The notes: generated by a model not told the origin, from the letters alone. 44,423 bases of DNA from an uncultured Mycobacteriales bacterium (GCA_902805565.1 CADCTP010000083.1:1-44423); one strand, 5' to 3'. Shown: positions 1 through 8,587, numbered from the stretch's first letter. A program made the numbers and translations.

Positions 1-25
1 CACCGCGAGCGGCCGCCCCGGGCGC

Positions 26-46
26 GGCGGGACCGGTGGTCCCGCC
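26..46 (-). terminator. Hairpin downstream of the EamA gene
   Basis: A perfect 9-bp inverted repeat (GGCGGGACC / GGTCCCGCC) with a 3-nt loop lies 7 nt past the stop codon of the minus-strand EamA gene. There is no T tract, as is common in high-GC actinobacteria. It is probably that gene's terminator. Confidence 0.6.
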
Positions 47-52
47 CCGCCC

Positions 53-1000
53 TCACCGCGGGTCCCGGGGTCCGGGCTCCGGGGCCCGCTGGCGGGCCCG
101 GACGGCGGTCCCGGCGCAGAGGATGACGACGAGTCCGCCCACGACGGTCGCCGCGCCGAGGTGCTCGCCGAGCAGGAGCCCGGCCCAGCCGATCGTCAGG
201 ACGGGCTGGACCAGCTGGACCTGGCTGACCTGCACCATGGGCCCGATCGCCAGTCCGCGGTACCAGGCGAAGAAGCCCAGGAACATGCTCACCACGCCGA
301 GGTAGCCGAAGGCCGCCCACTGCGTCGGCGTGCCGTCCGGGGTGTGCCGGACGGCGGCCAGGACGGTCAGGCCCACCATCAGCGGCGCGCAGCCGACCAG
401 CGCCCAGGACACGGTCTGCCAGGCGCCGAGCTCGCGGGCGACCAGCCCGCCCTCGGCGTAGCCGACGGCGGCGGCGAGCACGGCCCCGAACAGCAGCAGG
501 TCGGCCCGGTGCAGCTGGCCCAGGCCGCCCCCCTGCGCCGACGCGAACGCCAGCGCCGACACCGCGCCGGCACCGGCGGCGATCCAGAAGACCCGGGGCG
601 GCCGCTCGTGCCCGCGCAGGACGACCAGCACCGCCGTGGCGGCCGGCAGGACGGCGATGACCACGGCGCCGTGGCTGGCCGGGGCGCTGGTGAGCGCGTA
701 CGAGGTGAGCAGCGGGAACCCGACCACGACCCCGCCGCCGACCACCGCGAGCCGCGCCCACTGCGTCCCGCTCGGCAGCCGCTGCCGGGTCGCGGCCAGC
801 GCCAGCCCGGCCAGGACCGCCGCCACGACGGCCCGGCCGGAGCCGATGAACAGCGGCGGGAGGCCGGCGACCGCGATCCTGGTCAGCGGGACGGAGAAGG
901 AGAAGGCGACGACCCCGAGCAGGCCCCACCAGAGACCGTGCCGCGCGACCGGCGGTATCACCGGCGCCGAAATGCCGATAGCGCTACTCTTCTCCGTCAT
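53..1000 (-). CDS. EamA (DMT superfamily) transporter
   Basis: About 315 residues with roughly ten hydrophobic segments arranged as two EamA repeats, ending in a basic tail. The final repeat carries the SQVQLVQPVLTIGWAGLLLGE stretch typical of drug/metabolite exporters of the inner membrane. The substrate is unknown. The ORF-track version starts upstream at 1189, but that extension is antisense to the divergent regulator. The ATG at 1000 begins MTEKSSAIG just before the first membrane helix, so I choose it. No Shine-Dalgarno is visible. A TATCGT box (complement of 1006-1011) ends 5 nt before the ATG, suggesting a leaderless mRNA. MocR regulators often control a divergent transporter, so this is the likely target of the neighbour. 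Confidence 0.88.
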   Translation of the reverse strand: MTEKSSAIGISAPVIPPVARHGLWWGLLGVVAFSFSVPLTRIAVAGLPPLFIGSGRAVVAAVLAGLALAATRQRLPSGTQWARLAVVGGGVVVGFPLLTSYALTSAPASHGAVVIAVLPAATAVLVVLRGHERPPRVFWIAAGAGAVSALAFASAQGGGLGQLHRADLLLFGAVLAAAVGYAEGGLVARELGAWQTVSWALVGCAPLMVGLTVLAAVRHTPDGTPTQWAAFGYLGVVSMFLGFFAWYRGLAIGPMVQVSQVQLVQPVLTIGWAGLLLGEHLGAATVVGGLVVILCAGTAVRARQRAPEPGPRDPR

Positions 1001-1013
1001 GAGTGACGATAGC
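976..1013. promoter_or_regulatory. Bidirectional promoter with direct repeats at overlapping start codons
   Basis: The plus-strand ATG (999-1001) and the minus-strand ATG (1000-998) share two bases in CATG. A plus-strand -10-like TACTCT sits at 985-990 and a minus-strand TATCGT at 1011-1006, each inside the opposite coding sequence. The heptamer CGATAGC occurs at 976-982 and 1007-1013 in direct orientation, 31 bp apart. A palindrome TAGCGCTA overlaps the first copy (979-986). MocR proteins such as GabR and PdxR are known to bind direct repeats, so these are candidate operator half-sites (inference). Confidence 0.6.
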
Positions 1014-2405
1014 AGTTCGCGGATCGTCGCCGACCTCCGCGACTGGATCCGGACCGCGCCGGCGGAGGCCAGGCTGCCCTCCACCCGCGAGCTGGTCGCC
1101 CGCCACCAGGCCGGCCCGCTGACGGTGCAGCGGGCGCTGCGCACCCTGGCCGCGCAGGGGCTGATCGAGAGCCGGCCCGGCGTCGGCACCTTCGTCCGCG
1201 CGGTACGGACGGCGCGGCCGGCCGACTACGGCTGGCAGACCGCCGCGCTGCGCTCGCCGCCCGCGCCGATCCGGCCGGTGCCCACCGCCCTGCGCAGCAC
1301 CCCCAACGACGTCATCGCCCTGCACTCCGGCTACCCGGACCGCGAACTGCTGCCCGAGCGGCTGGTGCGGGCGGCGCTGGCCCGCGCGGCGCGTACGGAC
1401 GCGGCGATGGCCCGGTCGCCGGCCGCCGGCCTGCCGGAGCTGCAGGCGTGGTTCGTCGGCGAGCTGGCCGCCGCCACCCCGGCCGGGGTCAGCCCGCCCA
1501 CCCCGAGCGACGCCATCGTCCTGCCGGGCAGCCAGAGCGGGCTCAGCGCGGTGTTCCGCGCCCTGGTCGCCCCCGGCCGGCCGCTGCTGCTGGAGTCCCC
1601 GACGTACTGGGGGGCGATCCTGGCCGCGCAGCAGGCCGGCGTGCGTATCGTGCCGGTGCCGAGCGGGCCGGCCGGGCCGGACGCCGCCGAGCTGGCGCGG
1701 GCGTTCGACGAGACCGGGGCCCGGGTCTTCTACGCCCAGCCGGACCACGCCAACCCGACCGGGGCGCAGTGGCCGGCCGCGCTGCGGGAGACGGTCCTGG
1801 ACCTGGTGCGGCGGCACGGCGCGTTCCTGGTCGAGGACGACTGGGCGCACGACCTGGGGATCACCGCGACCCCGGTCCCGGTGGCCACGCAGGACGACTC
1901 CGGCCACGTCGTCTACCTGCGGTCGCTGACCAAGGGCGTGTCCCCGGCCCTGCGGGTGGCCGCGGTGGTCGCGCGCGGGCCGGCCCGGGACCGCATCCTG
2001 GCCGACCGGGCCGCCGAGTCGGTGTACGTCAGCGGGCTGCTCCAAGCCGCGGCGCTGGACGTGGTCACCCAGCCCGGCTGGGGCCGGCACCTGGCCGCCC
2101 TGCGGGAGCGGCTGCGGGACCGGCGCGACCTGCTCCTCGCCGCCCTGGCCGAGCACGCCCCGACCGCCACCGTCGAGCTCGTCCCGGCCGGTGGGCTCAA
2201 CCTCTGGCTGCGCCTGCCGGACGGCACCGACGTGCACCGGCTCGCCCGCGACTGCGAGGACTCCGGACTGGTCCTGGCCCCGGGCACCGAGTGGTTCCCG
2301 GCCGAGCCGGCGGGCCCCTACATCCGGCTCAACTACGCCGGCCCCAACCCGGCCGCCCACCCGGCCGGCGCCCGCATCCTCGGCGCCGCGCTCGCCCGGC
2401 ACTGA
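999..2405 (+). CDS. MocR-type GntR-family regulator with aminotransferase domain
   Basis: 468 residues. Residues 1-68 form a GntR winged helix-turn-helix (LPSTRELVARH then LIESRPGVGTFV). From about residue 105 to the end it is a fold-type I PLP aminotransferase-like domain. Visible cofactor features are the NPTG-type segment PDHANPTGAQ, the Asp of VEDDWAHD, and the Schiff-base lysine in SLTKG (about K312). In this family the aminotransferase domain usually senses PLP or an amine instead of catalysing. The track ORF begins at 636 inside the antisense of the transporter; the ATG at 999 starts just ahead of the HTH and is preceded by a TACTCT -10 box 8 nt away, implying a leaderless transcript. 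Likely role: PLP- or amine-responsive control of the divergent EamA exporter and of itself. Confidence 0.9.
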   Translation: MSDDSSSRIVADLRDWIRTAPAEARLPSTRELVARHQAGPLTVQRALRTLAAQGLIESRPGVGTFVRAVRTARPADYGWQTAALRSPPAPIRPVPTALRSTPNDVIALHSGYPDRELLPERLVRAALARAARTDAAMARSPAAGLPELQAWFVGELAAATPAGVSPPTPSDAIVLPGSQSGLSAVFRALVAPGRPLLLESPTYWGAILAAQQAGVRIVPVPSGPAGPDAAELARAFDETGARVFYAQPDHANPTGAQWPAALRETVLDLVRRHGAFLVEDDWAHDLGITATPVPVATQDDSGHVVYLRSLTKGVSPALRVAAVVARGPARDRILADRAAESVYVSGLLQAAALDVVTQPGWGRHLAALRERLRDRRDLLLAALAEHAPTATVELVPAGGLNLWLRLPDGTDVHRLARDCEDSGLVLAPGTEWFPAEPAGPYIRLNYAGPNPAAHPAGARILGAALARH

Positions 2406-2511
2406 GGCGGTCGCCCACGGGCCGGAGGCACCGACCACAGGGGTCCACACCGGACGGGAGACGAAAGGGCGGAGGAGCACTCCTCGCCACTGTCAACGTA
2501 TAGCGCACCGG

Positions 2512-2547
2512 GGGGCTTGCCACAAGGCCCCAGTCGTGCCCCAGAAT
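2512..2547 (+). promoter_or_regulatory. Rifamycin-associated element (RAE)-like palindrome and promoter
   Basis: GGGGCTTGCCACAAGGCCCC at 2512-2531 is an interrupted inverted repeat (GGGGCTTG / CAAGGCCCC, with one extra G). It closely resembles, from memory, the approximately 19-bp RAE palindrome found upstream of actinomycete rifamycin-inactivating and helR genes. TTGCCA (2517-2522) inside it could serve as the -35 and CAGAAT (2542-2547) as the -10, spaced 19 bp. The downstream genes, a glycosyltransferase remnant and helR, are exactly those expected behind an RAE, which strengthens the call. The promoter hexamers are inference. Confidence 0.75.
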
Positions 2548-2589
2548 CGCCGGTCCGAAGCCAGGACCTGCGGAAATGGGAGTCGCGTA

Positions 2590-2841
2590 GTGCGTGTGCT
2601 GTTGTCGACGTACGGGTCGCGCGGGGACGTCGAACCGGTGGCCGGGCTGGCGGTGCGGCTGCGGGAGCTGGGCGCCCAGGTGCGGGTGTGCGCGCCCCCG
2701 GACGAGGAGTTCGCGGCGCTGCTGGCCCGGGCGCCGCGGACCCGGGACCGGGCGGCCGCGGTCGCCGGCCTGGTCCGCACCGACGGCACGACGGTGGCCG
2801 CGACGCTGCTGCTCGACGCGGCCGGCCGGGACCGGGGCTGA
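2590..2841 (+). pseudogene. Internally deleted MGT-family glycosyltransferase (rifamycin glycosyltransferase-like remnant)
   Basis: An 83-residue ORF from GTG at 2590, with GGGAG 7 nt upstream. It starts VRVLLSTYGSRGDVEPVAGL, the classic first strand and helix of MGT/UGT-type glycosyltransferases, which are normally about 400 residues. After about 50 residues it jumps to RDRAAAVAGLVRTDG, which matches the usual extreme C-terminus of the same family. The entire middle, including the C-terminal nucleotide-sugar site, is missing, so it cannot be an active transferase. The reading frame is kept across the junction, suggesting a clean internal deletion. Rifamycin-glycosylating enzymes of this family are known to lie behind RAE elements, so this is plausibly a dead rgt-type gene retained as leader of the helR operon. 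The stop is 4 nt before the helR start. Confidence 0.75.
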
Positions 2842-2845
2842 CGGC

Positions 2846-4993
2846 GTGGCCTTGGACACCAGCGTGTTCGACCTTCCCGACCACCTCTCCGCCAAGGCGG
2901 ACCCCGCGCTGATCGCCGCCGACGAGCGGCACTTCGCCGCCCTCGCGGACAGCCTCCGGCAGTCGGTCGCCGACCTGTCCGACCGGCTCGACGCCGAGCG
3001 CCGGGCGCCCGGCGGCCGCGGCCAGGCCGCGCTGGACCGGGACCTGGAGGTGCACCGGCTGACCGCCCGCCTGCGTACCCTGCGGCGGTTCGGTGTGGAC
3101 CTGTGCCTGGGGCGCGTCGTCGGCAGCGGGGACCCCGAGCCGGTGTACATCGGGCGGCTCGGCCTCACCGACGGCACCGGCCGCCGGCTGCTGGTCGACT
3201 GGCGCTCCCCCGCGGCCGAGCCGTTCTTCGGGGCGACCCACGCCAACCCGATGGGCCTGGCGAGCCGCCGCCGCTACCGCTGGACCCGCGGCCGGATCAC
3301 CGACTACTGGGACGAGGTGTTCAGCGCCGACGGGTTCGCGGGGCACGCCGCGCTCGACGACCGGTCCGCGTTCCTCGCCGGCCTCGGCGAGGACCGCTCG
3401 GACCGGATGCGGGACGTGCTCGGCACCATCCAGGCCGACCAGGACGCGATCATCCGGGCCGGGTCCCGCGGCGCCCTCGTCGTCGACGGCGGTCCGGGCA
3501 CGGGCAAGACCGTCGTCGCCCTGCACCGCTCGGCCTACCTCCTGTACTCCGACCCGCGGCTCGGGTCGCACCGGGGCGGCGTGCTGTTCGTCGGCCCGAG
3601 CCGGCCCTACCTGTCGTACGTGGCCGACGTCCTGCCCAGCCTCGGGGAGGACGGCGTGCAGACCTGCACGCTGCGGGACCTCGTCCCGGAGGGACCGGCG
3701 GCGGCGGTCGAGACCGACCCGGAGGTGGCCCGCCTGAAGGGGTCCGCGGACCTGGTGCGGGCGATCGAGGCGGCCGTCCGGTTCTACGAGGAGCCGCCGG
3801 CCACGGGAACGGCGGTCGACACCCCGTGGTGCGAGCTGTGGCTGAGCGCCGAGGACTGGGCCGAGGCGTTCCGGGCGGCCGAACCCGGCACCCCGCACAA
3901 CGAGGCCCGCGACCAGGTCCGGGCGGAGCTGCTGTCGATCCTGGTCGACAAGTACGACGGCGACGCCTCGGCCGACCTGCTCCGCAGGTCGCTGCAGCGG
4001 AACGGGGAGCTGCGGGCGGCGCTCGACCGGGCGTGGCCGCTGCTCGACGCGGCCGACCTCGTCGCGGACCTGTGGTCGGTGCCCGCCTACCTGCGCAGGT
4101 GCGCGCCCGGGCTGGGTCCGGACGAGCTGCGGGCGCTGCGGCGCGCGGACGCCCGGGCCTGGACGGTGTCCGACCTGCCGCTGCTGGACGCGGCCCGGCA
4201 CCGGCTCGGCGACCCGGCGGCGGCCCGGCGCCGGCGCCACCGGGCCGCCGCCGTGGCCGTGGAGCGCGAGCGGATGGCCGAGGTCATCGACAACCTCATC
4301 GAGGCCGACGACTCCGAGCTGCTGCTGATGACCAGCCTGCGCCAGCAGGACCTGCGGGATGCCCTGGTCGACGAGGACGTGCTGCCCGGGGTGGCCCCGG
4401 ACCTGCTCGCCGGCCCGTTCGCGCACGTGGTGGTGGACGAGGCCCAGGAGCTGACCGACGCGGAGTGGCAGATGCTGCTGCGGCGCTGCCCGTCCCGCAG
4501 CGTCACCATCGCCGGGGACCGGGCCCAGGCCCGGCGCGGGTTCCCGGAGTCGTGGGAGGACCGGCTCCGGCGGATCGGGCTCGACCGGGTCACCGTGGCC
4601 TCCCTGAGCATCAACTACCGGACACCGGAGGAGGTCATGGCCGAGGCCGAGCCGGTCATCCGGGCCGTGCTCCCGGACGCCAACGTGCCGACCTCGATCC
4701 GGGGCACCGGCATCCCGGTCCGCCACGGGTCGGCCGCGGAGCTCGGCGCGGTCCTGGACAGCTGGCTGGCCGCGCACGCCGACGGCATCGCCTGCGTCAT
4801 CGGCGCTCCCGCGTTCCGGCCGGCGACCCCCCGGGTCCGGTCGCTGACCCCGGAGCTGTCGAAGGGGCTGGAGTTCGACCTGGTCGTCCTGGTCGACCCG
4901 GAGGCGTTCGGCGGGGGCGTCGGCGGGGCGGTGGACCGCTACGTCGCGATGACCCGGGCGACCCAGCGGCTCGTCGTCCTCACCAGCCCCTGA
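2846..4993 (+). CDS. helR: RNA polymerase-rescuing helicase-like ATPase HelR
   Basis: 715 residues, UvrD/HelD-like. The N-terminus (DLPDHLSAKADPALIAADE) and the coiled region that follows match the HelR subgroup; the LCLGRVV stretch is also characteristic. Walker A is GGPGTGKT (about residue 214), Walker B DEAQELTDAEW (about 530), then NYRTPEEV, SKGLEFDLVVL and the motif VI-like YVAMTRATQRLVV. HelR proteins of actinomycetes are known to displace rifamycins from RNA polymerase and rescue stalled complexes; they act on polymerase and not in DNA repair. Start: GTG at 2846, 4 nt after the upstream remnant's stop, with TTG at 2852 possible. The track start at 2594 reads antiphase through the remnant. 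Expected regulation is rifamycin induction through the upstream RAE. Confidence 0.88.
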   Translation: MALDTSVFDLPDHLSAKADPALIAADERHFAALADSLRQSVADLSDRLDAERRAPGGRGQAALDRDLEVHRLTARLRTLRRFGVDLCLGRVVGSGDPEPVYIGRLGLTDGTGRRLLVDWRSPAAEPFFGATHANPMGLASRRRYRWTRGRITDYWDEVFSADGFAGHAALDDRSAFLAGLGEDRSDRMRDVLGTIQADQDAIIRAGSRGALVVDGGPGTGKTVVALHRSAYLLYSDPRLGSHRGGVLFVGPSRPYLSYVADVLPSLGEDGVQTCTLRDLVPEGPAAAVETDPEVARLKGSADLVRAIEAAVRFYEEPPATGTAVDTPWCELWLSAEDWAEAFRAAEPGTPHNEARDQVRAELLSILVDKYDGDASADLLRRSLQRNGELRAALDRAWPLLDAADLVADLWSVPAYLRRCAPGLGPDELRALRRADARAWTVSDLPLLDAARHRLGDPAAARRRRHRAAAVAVERERMAEVIDNLIEADDSELLLMTSLRQQDLRDALVDEDVLPGVAPDLLAGPFAHVVVDEAQELTDAEWQMLLRRCPSRSVTIAGDRAQARRGFPESWEDRLRRIGLDRVTVASLSINYRTPEEVMAEAEPVIRAVLPDANVPTSIRGTGIPVRHGSAAELGAVLDSWLAAHADGIACVIGAPAFRPATPRVRSLTPELSKGLEFDLVVLVDPEAFGGGVGGAVDRYVAMTRATQRLVVLTSP

Positions 4994-4997
4994 CGGC

Positions 4998-5034
4998 GGG
5001 GCCGGCCGCGGGCCGCGGGGCCGCGGCCGGCCCC
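4998..5034. terminator. Bidirectional terminator between helR and hydrolase
   Basis: A perfect 14-bp stem (GGGGCCGGCCGCGG / CCGCGGCCGGCCCC) with a 9-nt loop fills the gap between two convergent genes. It begins 4 nt after the helR stop. No T tract. Confidence 0.75.
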
Positions 5035-5048
5035 GGCCCGGGCGGGCC

Positions 5049-5864
5049 TCAGCCCGCGGGGACCGGCGCGTCGAGGAAGCCGAGCACCGCGTCCAGGACC
5101 ATCCCGGTGCGGGCGATACCGGTGAAGTGCGTGGTCCCCGGGAACACCGCGAGCTGCGAGGCGGGGACGCCGGCGAAGTCGCCGTTGACGTCGCCGCCCC
5201 GCAACCGGAGGAACCGCACGGCGTGCTCGAGCGTCACCGCGTCACAGTCCCCCACCGTGATCAGGGTCGGGGCGGCGATCCCGACGATGTCGTCGTCCGA
5301 CCAGCCGCCGACGCCCTCGTCGAACGACCCCAGCTTGTCCAGCAGGTCCTGCAGCCGGTCCGGGTGCGGGGACTTCGCCCGGTACGCCTCCTCCATCGGG
5401 GTGCCGGCGATCATCTCCACCGTCAGCTCGCCGACCGCGTCGCTGTTCTCCCCGCGGTCGCCGTCCGGGTGGTACGACACCGAGGACACGATGAGCCTGC
5501 CGACCAGCTCCGGACGCGTGATCGCGAGCCGGAGGGCGACCGCGCCGCCCACGCTGAAGCCGAAGACGTCGACCCGCGGCACCTCCAGGTGTTGGAGCAG
5601 GCCGACGACGTCGGAGGCGAGGTCCGCGCTGGTGAGCGGCCGGTCCAGGTCGTTGGTCCGCCCGTGCCCCTGGAAGTCGGCCGCGATGACCCGGCGGGTC
5701 GCGGCCAGCCCGGAGATGAGCCGGCCGAACTGCTGGTCGATGTCGAACAGGCCACCGTGCAGGAGGAGCAGCGGCGTCCCGCCGGAGCCGTGGATCTCGT
5801 AGTACATCTGCAGGCCGTTGACCGGGGCGTAGCCGGTGCGGGGCCGGTCGTCGGTGTCGGGCAC
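5049..5864 (-). CDS. Alpha/beta hydrolase
   Basis: 271 residues of the alpha/beta hydrolase fold. The oxyanion segment is LLHGGLFD, followed by ADFQGHGRT, the nucleophile elbow GFSVGG with Ser as nucleophile, a likely acid in VGDCD, and a histidine in the C-terminal TTHFTG. The family includes esterases, haloperoxidase-like and C-C hydrolases; the substrate cannot be read from the sequence. The track ORF extends far upstream to 8318 but that is antisense to the GH3 gene. I start at GTG 5864 (VPDTDDRPRTG), which has GGGAAG upstream at usable spacing and precedes the first beta strand. Convergent with helR, divergent from the GH3 gene. Confidence 0.85.
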   Translation of the reverse strand: MPDTDDRPRTGYAPVNGLQMYYEIHGSGGTPLLLLHGGLFDIDQQFGRLISGLAATRRVIAADFQGHGRTNDLDRPLTSADLASDVVGLLQHLEVPRVDVFGFSVGGAVALRLAITRPELVGRLIVSSVSYHPDGDRGENSDAVGELTVEMIAGTPMEEAYRAKSPHPDRLQDLLDKLGSFDEGVGGWSDDDIVGIAAPTLITVGDCDAVTLEHAVRFLRLRGGDVNGDFAGVPASQLAVFPGTTHFTGIARTGMVLDAVLGFLDAPVPAG

Positions 5865-5946
5865 GGCGCCGGTCTTCCCGCGCCGGTACCGGCCAATCCC
5901 GCGCGGGTACGGGTGCCGGCCCGCGCCGGATCCGGACGGGCGGGCC

Positions 5947-5974
5947 TTTACGGGGTCGGCGGACCGGGTTAACG
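5947..5974 (+). promoter_or_regulatory. Possible sigma-70-like promoter for the GH3 gene
   Basis: TTTACG (5947-5952) and TTAACG (5969-5974), separated by 16 bp, are the most AT-rich spots of the 228-bp divergent gap between the hydrolase and the GH3 gene. They would give a leader of about 110 nt. I see no recognisable sugar-repressor palindrome in this gap. Confidence 0.3.
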
Positions 5975-6092
5975 TCCCGGTGACGACGCGGCAACCGTCC
6001 GTCGGTGCGGTCGCACCGGTGGACGTGGGTCGTCCGAGCGGATCCGCGGGATCCGGCTCCGACCCGTCGCCGCCGTCCCGAGGAGATCCGCC

Positions 6093-8435
6093 GTGGCCCC
6101 CACCGGCGTACCCCTGCCCGCCGCTCCCCCGCCCCGGTCCCGGCTGCGCCACCTGCGCCGGCTGCGCCACCTGCGCCACCTGCGCCGGCCGGTGGCCGCC
6201 GCCGCGGCCGGGCTGCTCGCCGCGTCGGTGGCCGTGGTGGTGGCCCGGCCCGGCGACGCCGCCGCAGCCGGGCCCGCGTACCAGGACCCGGCGCAACCGG
6301 TCGCCACCCGGGTGGCGGACCTGCTCGGCCGGATGACCCTGGACGACAAGATCGGGCAGCTGGTGCAGGCCGAGCGGGGCGAGATCTCCCCGGCCGACCT
6401 GGCCGCGAACCGGGTCGGGTCGGTCCTGTCCGGCGGCGGGTCGGCGCCGGCGTCGAGCACGGCGGCCGGCTGGGCCGACATGGTCGACGCCTACCAGCGG
6501 GCCGCGATGGGCACCCCGCTCGGCATCCCGATGATCTACGGCATCGACGCCGTGCACGGGCACAACAACGTGCGCGGCGCGACGATCTTCCCGCACAACA
6601 TCGGCCTCGGGGCGACCCGGGACCCGGCGCTGGTGCAGCGGATCGGCCGGGCCACCGCCGAGGAGCTGACCGGTACCGGCATCCCGTGGAACTTCGCGCC
6701 GTGCCTGTGCGTGGTGCGCGACGACCGCTGGGGCCGCACGTACGAGTCGTACGGCGAGGTGCCCGACCTGCCCTCGTCGATGACCACGCTGATCACCGGC
6801 CTGCAGGGCGAGTCGCTGGGCGGGCCGGCGTCCGTGCTGGCCACGGCGAAGCACTACCTGGGCGACGGCGGCACCACCGGCGGCCGGGACCAGGGCGACA
6901 CCCAGCTCACCGAGGCGCAGCTGCGGGCGGTCCACCTGCCGCCGTTCGCCGCGGCGGTGCGCCGGGACGTCGGGTCGGTGATGGTCTCCTTCAGCAGCTG
7001 GAACGGCAGCAAGGTGCACGGCAACCGCTACCTGCTCACCGACGTGCTCAAGGGCGAGCTCGGGTTCCGCGGCGTCGTCGTCTCCGACTGGGCCGGGATC
7101 GACCAGATCGACGGCGCGCCCGGCTTCAGCCCGCTCGACGTGCGGACCGCGTTCACCGCGGGCATCGACATGGCGATGGTGCCGACCGGCTTCCGCAGCT
7201 TCCTGGGCGTGCTGCGGACCGAGGTGCAGGCCGGCCGGATCCCGCTGTCCCGGGTGGACGACGCGACCCGGCGGGTGCTCACCGCCAAGTTCCGGCTCGG
7301 CCTGTTCGAGCGGCCGTACGCCGACCGCTCCTACGCCGGGACGCTCGGCAGCCCGGCCCACCGCGCGCTGGCCCGGGAGGCCGTGCAGAAGTCGCAGGTC
7401 GTGCTCAAGAACGCGAACGGCCTGCTGCCGCTGGCCAAGTCCGGCGGCAAGATCTTCGTCGCCGGCCGGAACGCCGACGACATCGGCCACCAGAGCGGCG
7501 GCTGGACCATCACCTGGCAGGGCGGCAGCGGTCCGATCACGCCGGGCACCACGATCCTGCAGGGCATCCGGTCGGCCGCGGCCGGCACCGCGGTGACCTA
7601 CGACGCCGGTGGCGCCGGGATCGACGGCAGCTACCGGGCCGCGATCGCGGTGATCGGCGAGACTCCGTACGCGGAGGGGACCGGCGACCGGCCCGGCGGC
7701 CTGGGGCTGGACCAGACCGACCTGGCCACGCTGTCCCGGCTGCGCGCGTCCGGGGTGCCGGTGGTCGTCGTGCTGGTCTCCGGCCGGCCGCTGGACATCG
7801 CCGGGCAGCTGCCCGGCTGGGCCGCCGCCGTGCAGGCGTGGCTGCCCGGCACCGAGGGCGGCGGGGTCGCCGACGTGCTCTTCGGCGACGCGCCCGCCAC
7901 CGGCACGCTGCCGGTGACCTGGATGAGCGGCTCGGCCCAGCAGCCGATCAACGACGGCGACGGCGGGACGCCGCTGTTCCCGCTCGGGTACGGGTTGCGC
8001 TACGGGGCCGGCCCGGGCCCGACGCCGTCCCCCACCCCGACCCCGACGCCGACCCCGACGCCGACCGCGACCCCGACCTTGACGCCGACCCCGACGCCGA
8101 CCGGGTCGCCGGCCCCGGTCAGCTGCCGGGTCACGTACGCGCCGAGCCAGTGGCAGGGCGGCTTCACCGCGTCCCTGTCGGTGCGCAACTCCGGCCCGGT
8201 GGCGGTCAGCGGCTGGACGCTGCGCTGGAGCTACCCCGCCGGCCAGCGGGTGACCTCGGCCTGGAACGCCACGGTGACCCAGAGCGGGACGGCGGTCACC
8301 GCGACCCCGGCCCCGCACAACGCCACGATCCCGGCCGCCGGGTCGGTCGACTTCGGCCTGCAGGGCACCTGGACGACGGCCAACCCGAACCCGACCGCGT
8401 TCACGCTCGACGGCACCGCCTGCAGCACGGCCTGA
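6093..8435 (+). CDS. Secreted glycoside hydrolase family 3 with C-terminal CBM2
   Basis: 780 residues. An arginine-rich N-region made of repeated LRHLRR units precedes a hydrophobic stretch ([18 protein letters not shown]), so export by a signal peptide is likely. The GH3 body (about residues 65-640) begins with the [18 protein letters not shown] signature and carries the nucleophile Asp in [10 protein letters not shown]. The second alpha/beta domain contains QKSQVVLKN and the [20 protein letters not shown] segment. A Pro-Thr linker follows, then a family 2 carbohydrate-binding module (about 680-780) with the usual Trp residues (SQWQGG, SGWTL, SAWN) and flanking cysteines. Expected activity is exo-acting beta-glucosidase or related on cellulose-derived glucans outside the cell. 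Start GTG 6093 has a perfect AGGAG 7 nt upstream. Confidence 0.93.
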   Translation: MAPTGVPLPAAPPPRSRLRHLRRLRHLRHLRRPVAAAAAGLLAASVAVVVARPGDAAAAGPAYQDPAQPVATRVADLLGRMTLDDKIGQLVQAERGEISPADLAANRVGSVLSGGGSAPASSTAAGWADMVDAYQRAAMGTPLGIPMIYGIDAVHGHNNVRGATIFPHNIGLGATRDPALVQRIGRATAEELTGTGIPWNFAPCLCVVRDDRWGRTYESYGEVPDLPSSMTTLITGLQGESLGGPASVLATAKHYLGDGGTTGGRDQGDTQLTEAQLRAVHLPPFAAAVRRDVGSVMVSFSSWNGSKVHGNRYLLTDVLKGELGFRGVVVSDWAGIDQIDGAPGFSPLDVRTAFTAGIDMAMVPTGFRSFLGVLRTEVQAGRIPLSRVDDATRRVLTAKFRLGLFERPYADRSYAGTLGSPAHRALAREAVQKSQVVLKNANGLLPLAKSGGKIFVAGRNADDIGHQSGGWTITWQGGSGPITPGTTILQGIRSAAAGTAVTYDAGGAGIDGSYRAAIAVIGETPYAEGTGDRPGGLGLDQTDLATLSRLRASGVPVVVVLVSGRPLDIAGQLPGWAAAVQAWLPGTEGGGVADVLFGDAPATGTLPVTWMSGSAQQPINDGDGGTPLFPLGYGLRYGAGPGPTPSPTPTPTPTPTPTATPTLTPTPTPTGSPAPVSCRVTYAPSQWQGGFTASLSVRNSGPVAVSGWTLRWSYPAGQRVTSAWNATVTQSGTAVTATPAPHNATIPAAGSVDFGLQGTWTTANPNPTAFTLDGTACSTA
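8020..8103 (+). repeat. Pro-Thr linker coding repeat in the GH3 gene
   Basis: Imperfect tandem repeats of a hexamer like CCGACG/CCGACC encode a (Pro-Thr)n linker interrupted by single Ser, Ala and Leu. It joins the catalytic body to CBM2. Low-complexity linkers of this kind are normal in actinobacterial cellulases. Confidence 0.8.
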
Positions 8436-8439
8436 CCCC

Positions 8440-8481
8440 GCCGGTCCGGTGCGGCGCCGCCCCGCGTCGCGCCGGACCGGC
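8440..8481 (+). terminator. Hairpin downstream of the GH3 gene
   Basis: GCCGGTCCGG (8440-8449) pairs perfectly with CCGGACCGGC (8472-8481) around a 22-nt loop, starting 4 nt after the GH3 stop. Likely terminator. The rest of the 152-bp gap before the response regulator shows no clear operator or Shine-Dalgarno. Confidence 0.5.
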
Positions 8482-8587
8482 TCCGGCGGTTGCGGGCCGG
8501 GTGCACATGGCCGGCCCGGTGCCGCCGGCCGGGGCCGGCGCGAACGGGCCCGGACCGGACCGGCCGGGTGCGTGCGAGCATGGCGGC

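Noticed and set aside
2590-2841. Functional glycosyltransferase
   Set aside because: The ORF is 83 residues against about 400 expected and lacks the nucleotide-sugar binding region, so it is called a pseudogene.
984-4777. Long minus-strand ORFs opposite the MocR and helR genes (984-2480, 2333-4777)
   Set aside because: They are the antisense of well-supported genes and read as Pro/Arg/Gly/Gln-rich low complexity with no domain. Very high GC at third positions keeps such shadow frames open.
2846-4993. UvrD-type DNA repair helicase
   Set aside because: The N-terminus and the RAE context fit the HelR RNA polymerase-associated subgroup better than UvrD/PcrA.
3103-5802. 899-residue plus-strand ORF overlapping helR
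   Set aside because: A frame-shifted shadow of helR with Arg/Gly/Pro-rich sequence; the helR frame carries all helicase motifs.
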